Shown: positions 55,480-64,000 of the stretch, one piece after another | How positions within the stretch are numbered: the first letter of the stretch is position 1 | How the letters are laid out: each line of letters starts with the position of its first letter | Source: Effrenium voratum | Lineage: Eukaryota; Sar; Dinophyceae; Suessiales; Symbiodiniaceae | Length of the DNA: 64,000 nt | NCBI GenBank assembly: GCA_963377175.1 | Contig: CAUJNA010002902.1 | Coordinates: 87,501 to 151,500, forward strand | Direction: 5' to 3' | Position numbers and translations under genes: made by a program | The notes under the pieces: model-generated | What the model saw: the letters and a program-made list of their open reading frames with translations, nothing else | The model's database searches: none | Told to the model about the DNA's origin: nothing

Positions 55480-57123
55480 CGGAAACTCGCGCTCCGCAAA
55501 AAAAAAACAACTTCCTCAGCTGCAACAAAATTTTGGCCCTTCTCCTTTGACAGCCTTGCTCCCCCAGTTCTCTCCCTAGAAGATCGATGTGGCTGAGATG
55601 CTCCGTGAAGGGATCTGTGGCTTCATTGGAAAGGGCAGTGCCCAAAGCGATGTACAACACCAGCAAATGGCTGCAGTAGCACAACTAAGACATGAGCAAC
55701 ATCCCCCCTACCTGACCGGGTGGTTGAGGTCCCCCAATTCCATTTATCTAGTCTTCCCCAAGGAGACGCTGGAACGATAAACGGAATTTCAGGGGTCAAC
55801 CCCCTCCCCTAATTTCCATTTTCAACCGGGTGGGGATTGAATGTTGTTTGCCCGCTTTGTTTCTGCTGTGGTTCTAGACTGCTGGATCCTTTGCGAGTTT
55901 GCCTTGGTGCATAAGGTTTGATTGCTTGGCAGTTGACTTTTTTTCAGGAAGGTAAGTCACTATAAGTCGCTATACGTCACTATGAGTCACTAACATCACT
56001 GCTGACATGTCTCTTCGTGTTTTGTCGCGGTGATACACAAAATTCCACCGCTCGCAGCTCGAATGTCCATTGGCACGCCGCTCGCAGCTCTACCCCGCCT
56101 GGCGAGCGAGCACACTCTCCACCTGGCCAGGCCAAGATGGGGGGGGGGAGGCTTTACTGATCAGGGGTAACCAGTATTAGTTTTACTATTTTTGTCACCT
56201 TGCCGTGGTTCCTGGCAGGTTGCGCCAAGAATCAAGAGGCAATTGACAATGAATCTGGAAAGTGGAAGCATCCTTAGTTGATGGTTGCATCTGCCTTTTG
56301 GCCTTTTGGAAGACCAGGCATACCCGCATCTTGCTTACAAAATCACCAGGGCTCCTTGGGGCACCTCTCGTACCACTGCTGTGACTAGAATCTTGGTTGA
56401 AAATGCCGTTCGAGCATTCGTGGTTCCTGCGCCCATGACCTGGTTCATTCACATTCTAAAATAAAAGATGGTGATAATACGATTATTTGCTGGACGTGGA
56501 ATGCCAGGTAGAGATGATATGCCTTCGTTCGTCTCACACTCCATTCCTGAAAGTCATGTCGCTCAGGAACGTAGGATGAGGATGAGACAAAGCTGTGGTG
56601 CGAGCTTTGGGCCAGATATCAATTCATCAAGCTCCATCCCAGGTCCGGTAGGGCATCTCCGTCCCGGCCTGAAATCGGCGGCGATGGCTGTGAGCTGCCG
56701 TACACTGACGGTGCCTGAGGAAAGGAACGGTGCAACCATCAGCAAAGCCGAACGACCAAGTTCTGGGCTTGAACTGTTTGAAACATGGCTATTGAACTCT
56801 CAAACAACATCTGCTGCGTTTGGCTCCTTCTCTTCGAAACTCTTTCTTTCGTTCTTTTGCCCTAAATTTTGAGACACACTCGGTTTATACAAGATCGCCA
56901 AACATTGACCAGAATCAGTTCATTTGCGGGAAAAGCTGAGCTTGGGCATCTGTGTGGCTTTAGGCGTCAGCGACAGCTCTGCGTTGGATGCACCCTCCCA
57001 AAGCTCAGGCGTCGCATCTAAATCCAAGCAAGGTTTCCGAGTGATTGCCTTCGAAAATCCAGTCAACCATGAGAAAACATAGGCCATAGGCCGTGGGGAC
57101 CGGAACTGCCTTTCTTTCCCCAG
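55480..57123. other. mostly non-coding; a GTCACTAT minisatellite
   Basis: 55946-56002 has TAAGTCACTATAAGTCGCTA-type tandem units. 56100-56150 is G-rich. Around 56640-56790 both strands carry protein-like frames without splice support. Confidence 0.45.
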
Positions 57124-57207
57124 CCAGCACCCCAGTGGATAGCAAGCTGGCGCCCATCCGGACTTCCCCCCTGGCCTGCTGCGGAGTCCGCACGGGAGAG
57201 ACCTCAA
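57124..57207 (+). CDS. candidate exon, unknown protein
   Basis: Follows a strong pyrimidine tract (TGCCTTTCTTTCCCCAG). With two leading bases the frame reads STPVDSKLAPIRTSPLACCG then VRTGETS, reaching a GT at CTCAA|GTCC. Same orientation as the exons at 55474, 59741, 60066 and 61413. Confidence 0.45.
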
Positions 57208-57554
57208 GTCCACGACGGGTTGCCATGACGCCAAAAGGGTTGGCTCGTTCTCAACGGCCTAACCCAAACAGGGTCGTTAAAGCAACTAGACCCAAGTCTG
57301 GAGGGCGCAACCCTGTTATTCCATGTTCGATTTGCAGCAGCTCTGAACCGTTGGGCGTGCTGCTGCTTGCAAACTGCTGGCACCAACATGGCCACTCGCG
57401 ATCGCACATTGTCGTGGGCCATGTAAGTGCTATCTGTTGTGATTCCCCTCAGGTAGGAAGCAATCCCCCTTATCATGGCCTTTTCTCACAATGCTGGCAG
57501 GTGAGGCATCCAACAAATATTTTCTCTAAATATCAACACGTGTTTCCCGGGTAG

Positions 57555-59311
57555 GGCGGCTAAACAAGGCAGAGAGTCGGACACAGTGCAGCAAGTCCCT
57601 CCCTCCTCCTTGCTTCGTTGCTCGCTTACTTGCTTTCTTCGTTGGTTGGAGCTGCCTGGGGGGAGGCAATACATCTCTTCTTGCACTTAATAAGCTAACA
57701 TTGATGCCAAATAGGGTTTTCTTTGACCGCGTTGAATACGCCCTGACACCCCACGACTATCATTATCCTGAGCCCGCAGAGTGCCCTGAAGAATGCCAGG
57801 CCGAAACTCCCCAAAAATGCATGCCATGTATAGAAAGTGCTTTTCATTTCTTCCAACCCGAAGAGAAAAACAGGTAAGGATACAAAAAGTGGTCATGAGA
57901 CAAACAAACACCCTCTAATCTAAACGGGCCCAAAACTAAACGGTGCTGGGTCAGAACAAAGCAGTACCAAAACCACTGCGAAGCACAAGATATATACAAG
58001 CAGCATATGTGTGTGCTCAAGTTCCCCTGTCGAACGGCTGGACTCATTTAACAAGACAGCTGCCATGAATCGCTACCCGTTGAGTGCTGGAAAGTCTTGC
58101 TGGCTCTCAGGGAATGAACTGGAATCCCCTATTTGCCTTTAAGGAATCCCCAAAACCGGTTCAGTCCCAAAACCCTGCCGCATCCCCTACCTATCGCACC
58201 AAGTCCCCCGTTGATTGGCTCTGCCCAAGTGCCTCTGCTTCATTTGATTCCCATCCCGAAAGCTGCTGGAGCCCCAATGGAGAATTCCTGCAAAAGACGA
58301 ATGGGTGTGTCTTTTGGTTTCTTTTTGGCTTCCCTTTGAACGCCCCCCCCACAAAAATAATAAAACAACAACAACAAAGCAAAACGGGTACCCCCCAAAA
58401 AAGACAAGCAGAAATGATAAGGGCCGCTAGCTGTTGGAATCCCCAAACCCGAGCTGGAAGTCTTCCTTCACAGGCCTCGCACGTGAAAATCTCAGGGCGC
58501 TGCTGATATGCGTTGTGCCATCAGAGGGACTCCCGGCCTGAAATTCGGCGCATAACCAAAGATGCAACAGTCGGCGAATTCACATTCCCAATGCCCTTTG
58601 CATTTCTGTGCAGGTGCAGTGCGGGCCACGGTGTGTGTGCGTTTGCACAAAGCCGCAAAAGGGATCTCCAAGTAAGAAGATTCATCATCATTGTTGTGCT
58701 TTGCCCGGACAGGCATGACAGCGACACTATGTTGGTCCCAAAGAACGAAGCCCTGGCCTGAGCGGTGGGCCTAAAAAACACTTCTCAGTTTTCAACTTTT
58801 TAGCAGAGTTTCCCTCCATTTGTGCGGAAGAATTTCCGCTGCCCCACAGTAGTTGTGTTGGTGTGGTGCCCTTCTACCGTCGAACTGCTGGCCTGTCTGA
58901 CTGACAAAGCACCAGGGACCGAGTTGGCAAGTTGCTTTGCAGAAGGGTCAGTTTACATGAATAAGCCAATGTAAAACGAGGTCGCGATGTTTTAAAATAT
59001 CCGCAAGCAAACTGCCCTGGGTTGCAGCAAAATCAACCAATAGCCAAGAGCTAACATGTTGCTGTTCAAAGACATGTCAAAAGCATAAGATAAACATCTC
59101 AGTGTGGCCTAGGGACGGTTATCATATATTACAATATGTTGTCATGCCGAGAGCCGTTGGGGGTCAAGAGTCTCTGCAGTTTGGCATTTTTTGGGACTGC
59201 AGCTGCCCTTTGTCCAATTTGTCCAACGGTCTTGGAAGACTGCCGCTGTCTTGAACATGCCCGCTGTTCGCTTCCATGGTTGTGAAAAGAGCAAATGCCT
59301 TCAACATAAAT
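57555..59311. other. no supported gene
   Basis: Intron-like. Contains an AACAACAACAA tract at 58366-58378. Confidence 0.45.
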
Positions 59312-59416
59312 CTCACTTCCCGAGTGGATGGCCCAACAAGAGTCCAAACTTTCTACTTACCACTAACATGGTCCAACCCCGAAGAGTGACTCAAGCCCAG
59401 AAACTCAGGAACTGAG
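59312..59416. repeat. repeat family E, copy 2 (105 bp)
   Basis: CTCACTTCCCGAGT and ACTCAGGAACTGAG ends (12 of 14 inverted matches). Same length as 51361-51465, with the interior GTGG...GGCC...AGTCCA shared. Confidence 0.8.
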
Positions 59417-59740
59417 ACATCCTGGCAAGCACTGGTGGACTGTGCGACTGTCTGAGGTTCCGTGCCGAAAAGCGGTGGTCACCAGCCGCCTCGGGGCACC
59501 TGCGAACTGCAGTTTTTGCTTCCAAAGACATGTTTGTCCGAATCTCCGCCATTTGAATCCAAACATACAACTTCGCTCCAGGGATTCTGAATTCTGAAAG
59601 GTGGTGCAGGATTGTGCCCACAGAATGTCAGGGTGAGTTTGTCAGGGTGAGTTCCACCTCACTTTCAGACTGCACAACTTCACAGAAAAGCAGCTAGGGT
59701 TGGCGATTCCACGAACCGCCTGGTGCTTTGAAAGGCTCAG

Positions 59741-59816
59741 ACGAGCAACTTCTTTCGGGGAGTCACGCCCCTCCGCTCCGCTTGCGGCTGAGTGGGGCTT
59801 CGCCAACCACCTGTAT
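59741..59816 (+). CDS. candidate exon, unknown protein
   Basis: After GAAAGGCTCAG, one base plus the frame RATSFGESRPSAPLAAEWGF then ANHLY, ending in phase 0 at GTAT|GTAGCG. Two other plus frames hit stops. Plausible internal exon of the plus-strand series. Confidence 0.4.
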
Positions 59817-60065
59817 GTAGCGCTTCATATCTCGTTTTGGGGCCCTGCAAAAGGCTCCAACCCCGGCTGTTCTAGGCCCATCCTCAACAAACTTTGGGCC
59901 GGAATGCTTGGCTTGGGGAGCCCCTCAAAATGGCACAGCCTTCTGATATGTTGACCCTGGCGGTGGCAAGAACCAAAAGCTTGCTGCAGGTTCACACTAA
60001 CAGCCACCTCACATGCCAAGGTTCAAAAAAAACAAAAGAAACACGCGCGCCCGGATTTCCTGGAG

Positions 60066-60232
60066 CAAACTTGATGCATCGCCAGAAGGGCGCCCCGGAA
60101 AAAGGCGCCCCGGCGAGCCTTCCTGCGAGCGGCTCGGCTGGAAGGGCGCCGGCGCGTGCCTGGCGCGCACAGCTTTCAAGGAGAGCAAGCCTTTGGAGTA
60201 CTTTGCTGCGCATTTCTGTCGCGACGCCCCAG
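60066..60232 (+). CDS. candidate exon, basic protein
   Basis: After GATTTCCTGGAG the frame reads KLDASPEGRPGKRRPGEPSC, then GACLARTAFKESKPLEYFAA and HFCRDAP, ending in phase 1 at GCCCCAG|GTCAGC. The phase fits the exon at 61413 if that starts with two completing bases. The minus strand is also open (TEMRSKVLQRLALLESC) after an AG, so strand is not certain. Confidence 0.45.
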
Positions 60233-60718
60233 GTCAGCAGATTCAAAAAGCCAGAATGAAGGGGGCGCTCCGAAAAAGCAAAATGGATTTGCTGGATTTC
60301 CTTCTGACTGATGTGGGTCTTGGGCGCGATTGGTTTTAGACGTTTTGATAAGCCCTGCATAAGGCCCCTCTTATTTTGGGGAGACAAAGAGTGGTGAGGT
60401 TGGGGAAGGGTTGGAATCCCCCGGGGTGATTAGCACTAGCCATGCTTGCGCTGCTCCATCTAGTTTCAACATCAACCAGACAAGAACATTGAGTAACCCA
60501 AACCAGCTGCTCAGATGGCCAGTGGCTAGGGGGAAAAGGGCATCCTCTCTCACTTTGTTCCGCCGCTTTTTTACTTTGAGCTTCCCCCCCCCCAAAAAAT
60601 GGAAACAAGGGGCGGATTCCACTAGGGCTTGCAAAGTCCGAGTCGGCTTCGGGCCTCGCCTCTTCGCGTAAACGCGGCAGGGGCTTGGAGTACGAGGATC
60701 CTGAGACGGTCCCCACTA

Positions 60719-60844
60719 CAAGGGGCGATCGGCTACGTCAGGTAAGTGGGGAAGAACCATGGTCACCCACTTACCGTGGCTGTATGTCTCCTAAGTAGGT
60801 TATAACCATGGTTGCTACTGACTTACTAAGTACCCTGCCCCTTT
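60719..60844. repeat. repeat family D, copy 3 (126 bp)
   Basis: CAAGGGGCGATCGGCTACGT at the left and GTACCCTGCCCCTTT at the right. Shares CCATGGT and the right end with 27547-27662, and the left GGGGCGATCGG with 6829-6979. Confidence 0.8.
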
Positions 60845-61412
60845 AAGCTTTAAATAATGGCCCATGCTTTGATAGCGAGTAACGATCAGTTAGCATCCAA
60901 CCACTAGGACCAGTTGCACACATGAGATTGCAACCAGGAATGAGTGGGAAATCCACAAATCAAGTCCCAATAAATTGTGAGGGCAGGGAGCGGTTAACCT
61001 GCCAGGAGACGCCCCCTGGATTGTTGCGCTTTTTCGCAATGGGGTGGGTTCCATCCCCTAGTGTAGAAATCCTTAGCAAACCTTTATGTTTCCCCCAGAG
61101 GCAGCTGAGGATTTTTCACATAAAGAATCAAAACGCGCTTGGAAGTGCGCTTCGACTCGTTGGGTTGCATTTCTCTGGGTCGAACCGCCCAACCTGGCGG
61201 GAACGCAGCAACACCCGGTTGTTCCGTGACCCTGTTTAAATCAAGGTACGCCCTGTAAAAACAAAAACTGACATGAGTTTGTCCTAAAACTAGGGAACCA
61301 AAACAATGGTGGTTTTCCTTTTGGTTTCCCCTCAAAAACCACCCGCAACGGGGCTTCCCTCCCAAAAGGACCCCCCCTCCCAAATCCCGTGTTTTGCTTG
61401 CGCTCTCCCCAG

Positions 61413-61470
61413 CTTGCAGCCACAGAAAGTCGACGCTGGGCTTTCCGGCGGAGTGCAGTCCCGTTTGCGC
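61413..61470 (+). CDS. exon with strong splice sites, unknown protein
   Basis: Acceptor TTGCGCTCTCCCCAG and donor GCGC|GTGAGTAG are both close to consensus. Joined to 60232 in phase, it reads A then CSHRKSTLGFPAECSPVCA; in the alternative phase LAATESRRWAFRRSAVPFA. Which is right depends on the upstream exon. Repeat A copy 3 follows about 65 bp downstream, inside the next intron. Confidence 0.5.
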
Positions 61471-61536
61471 GTGAGTAGGCGTGGAGCTGTGATGACCTCG
61501 GCATGGCATGGGACTTTTTGGGTGACCAGGTTCCTG

Positions 61537-61654
61537 CTTGGTTGCTGTTGACCCCCTCTGCAAAAAGTGAACAACTTTTTGGGGGTTTAGTGGAAAACCC
61601 AACTTGATTTCCCAAAAAGTTAAAGCCTAAAGATCCAACCCAATAGCAGTCAAG
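61537..61654. repeat. repeat family A, copy 3 (118 bp)
   Basis: CTTGGTTGCTGTTGACCCCC to CCAACCCAATAGCAGTCAAG, with small insertions relative to 21058-21169. Confidence 0.85.
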
Positions 61655-61719
61655 ATTGGCCAGACTTTTGGAGGTTCAATGGAAAGCCCGGATTTCTCAG
61701 TTGCTTCTCAGCCTCTCGC

Positions 61720-62395
61720 TTGGACCCATTCAGTCCATTTGAGTCATACTTGGTCTCTGTTAAAGGGCTCCAGATGAATATCCACACTCCTTGTGTCAGT
61801 TGTTTAGCTCCAAGGACTCACTTCACATTTGTTTATCTAAGCTGGGCCATATGGGTGTGCCGTTCTTTTTTGGGGGGACCCTTTTTGAGATGGTGTAGAA
61901 GGGAGAAAGCAAAAGGAATACCACCAATTTGCGGGGGGTTCCCTTCAAGAAAGACGCATCCACATGGAAAACCCCCCGGTTTCCAACAGATCTATAGGGG
62001 CTAAGGATCCGCTTCCCAGGCGGACCCGGGCCGGGCATGGCTCCAACCTTGAAGGGCCCACTCCGTCATCCGTCGCTGACGCTGCAAAAAAGGAAAACTC
62101 ATAGACTCGGAACAGCACAGCATGAGTCACTAAACTCACTACTGCAGACTTGGCTACCTGACCAAAGGCGAAGTGTGATACATCGAAGCCCAGTCAAAAT
62201 TTGTATGCTCGGGCTGTTGCCATCACATCCCGTTCCGGCCTCAAGTGGCCTTGATGCATGTCTGACATGACCTTTTAGTGGGCACTGGCATCAGGTAAGC
62301 TTGCTATTGATAGTTGTGAGATTTTGCAGAGGAAACAATCTGCTAAGCTACTCTCCATGCACGCACGCACACTCACACACCGGCCCCACCACATC
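61720..62395. other. no supported gene
   Basis: Intron-like between plus-strand candidate exons; a short CACACGCAC tract near 62358-62378. Confidence 0.4.
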
Positions 62396-62617
62396 TTCAC
62401 ATCGAAGACTCATGGAGCAAAGCGTAGCCGCGCCCTCTTTTCCGCTAGCTCACAGCTGGGCTCTAGCTACCCAAGCGGCGGCCCCACATTTTTCGATGTT
62501 TTAGTGCGGTCTAGATGGGAACCAACAGCCTCATGGCTTCCACGAAAAATGTGCGTGATTTCTTCCATCAAATGCGAGGTATGGGGCAGCCCTTGGGCTA
62601 TGCAACTGTCTACTCAG

Positions 62618-62650
62618 ACTGCCGGGCGCCTGAGGCGCGCAAAATCTCAG
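62618..62650 (+). CDS. possible short exon with GC donor
   Basis: Between CAACTGTCTACTCAG and ATCTCAG|GCAAGT (consensus GC donor). Reads CRAPEARKIS or TAGRLRRAKSQ depending on phase. The exon may extend upstream: from 62515 the frame reads STKNVRDFFHQMRGMGQPL, GYATVYSDCRAPEARKIS. Confidence 0.35.
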
Positions 62651-62879
62651 GCAAGTATACCTTCACGAGGACACTGCGTTTCCAAGGGCCCCAAGCATTT
62701 TTCTAATACGGCAGTCTCAAAAGAACAGCCCCGCCACATGGTAGGTCATTTCGCTTTAGTCCTCAAGTAATCACGCGGGGCTACAAATGCAAGCAAGGCA
62801 CCTGTCGCCTCCATTTGCAGGGCATTTGCTCTCCATATGCAATAGCATTTGCTAAGCTTAAGACCCTATGCAAACAATA

Positions 62880-63660
62880 ACCTCTCCCTATTAAATTAGC
62901 ATAATGCTAGGAACCAATCCATCAGCTTCGATGAGACTTCCGATTGGGCACAATGACCCTCAGCAGCGCATCCTTGTTCATGAACTGGCCATGTTCATCA
63001 GCAGCATCTTACACGGACCCCGACTTGCTGTGCACATCACGAGATCAGTTCAATTCTTCACATCTAAGTCATCAACTGCACAGTTTAACTATGCCGATTG
63101 CACCTTGCGACCTTCAATTGTCTGATTTGCCTGCTTCAAGTTTGAAGCCGCCTGCTGATTTAACTTGCAAAACCAGGTGCTTTCATCTACTCTATCTCGT
63201 CTCATATCGCCTCCAGATTGAGTTGGAACATGTCAGAGTCCTTCTTTCTTTGCCTGTCAACTTGTCCCTCAGAAAGTATAAAGTCCAGAAACCCAGGGAC
63301 TGGGCCACGGTGGAAATCGCAATGGATATGTGAAGCCCATTTTCATGGGAGTGGAAACTATGGGAACCTTGAGCACAAAACATCTTCATCATTGGGGTGG
63401 GGCGCCTTTAATGGACGCTTGGCTGGTCAAGGAGCCCCCGTGTCTGCACTTCCATGATCTTACATGCTTCTACCCTGCGAGAGACATGGGCGACTGGAAC
63501 CCCCCTCCCCAACTCCATGCTTCAAGGGCACAAACCTGCCCTGGCCACCCAAAGAAACATACTGGTCAGCGAAGCTCAACATTTCACCAGGGCAACAGTA
63601 GCTGGCAGAATCTACTTAATTTGATATTTGGGCAAAATCTGTAGCCAACATGGGAGCCAA
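62880..63660. other. no supported gene
   Basis: Several open frames under 130 codons without splice support. Confidence 0.4.
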
Positions 63661-63734
63661 GGAATAACACATGCGGTCCACATCCTGGTGGCTTAATTTG
63701 ACCCATACCCATAGGGCTAAAGGGGGATACCTAA

Positions 63735-63885
63735 ATCCAAACGGAAGCTTATGCCATCTTTGGAGGCCGTGCCTTGCGCTGCCCTGGCGTCTGCAATCCA
63801 CACCTCCACAGCTCGATGCAGCTCCGCCTGAGCGAGACATCTTGAACAACTTGCCAAGCATGAATCATGAAAAGCCTGCAAGGCT
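63735..63885 (-). CDS. possible exon, unknown protein
   Basis: After GAGAGCCTTGCAG the minus frame reads AFHDSCLASCSRCLAQAELH then RAVEVWIADARAAQGTASKD. The plus strand over the same bases (LPWRLQSTPPQLDAAPP) is also open. Helical Ala-rich pattern; function unknown. Confidence 0.35.
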
Positions 63886-64000
63886 CTCTGGGCAGGTTGG
63901 GGAAGCTTCATCTGGACTTGCGGGTGATGCTAAGAGTTGGAACACTGGCAACTTGTGCATTGTCATTTAAGCTCACCCCCTTTTTGTATTGAACCCTTGC

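Overview
This window reads as nuclear DNA of a dinoflagellate, most likely Symbiodiniaceae or a close relative. There are no long prokaryote-style ORFs. Coding sequence occurs as short GC-richer exons of about 50-400 bp, separated by long repeat-filled introns. Several exon ends fit only if GC or GA splice donors are used beside GT, which is a known dinoflagellate trait. One gene belongs, from memory, to a family expanded in Symbiodiniaceae (a TIR-like domain carrying membrane helices). A duplicated element also carries a sequence resembling the dinoflagellate spliced leader. Genus and species cannot be fixed by eye.

Layout. 1-1.47 kb: a long (TACA)n array grading into (ATGC)n. 1.5-5 kb: a tRNA-like relic, a possibly broken plus-strand coding stretch, a GGGAATT minisatellite and a minus-strand two-exon fragment (4363-4725). 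5-10 kb: almost no genes. 10-16.3 kb: scattered minus-strand exons of unidentified protein(s). 18.9-19.1 kb: the last two exons of a plus-strand gene. 21.2-28.3 kb: minus strand, with the best-resolved gene (seven exons, 25791 to 22546) encoding a multi-pass membrane protein with a TIR-like domain, and upstream an exon starting with an acylation-type N-terminus. 29-31.6 kb: isolated exons. 32-43 kb: plus-strand exons, including a gene fragment ending at 39418 and a terminal exon ending at 40801. 43.5-43.9 kb: a (CCCCA)n array. 44.8-51.3 kb: a minus-strand glycosyltransferase family 25 gene whose introns hold a palindromic satellite, a 127-bp duplicated element and several short inverted-repeat elements. 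52-54.5 kb: weak candidates. 55-62.7 kb: a series of plus-strand exons with good splice sites. 63.7-63.9 kb: one further candidate.

The most striking non-coding content is a set of unrelated short elements (about 105-130 bp) with terminal inverted repeats, each family in two or three copies. They resemble MITEs or dinoflagellate introners, and some sit directly beside exons. Only two genes can be assigned to known families (TIR-like membrane protein; GT25). Most other exons are recognised from reading frame, splice signals and protein-like composition alone, and several are also open on the opposite strand. No organellar, rRNA, CRISPR or viral gene was recognised.
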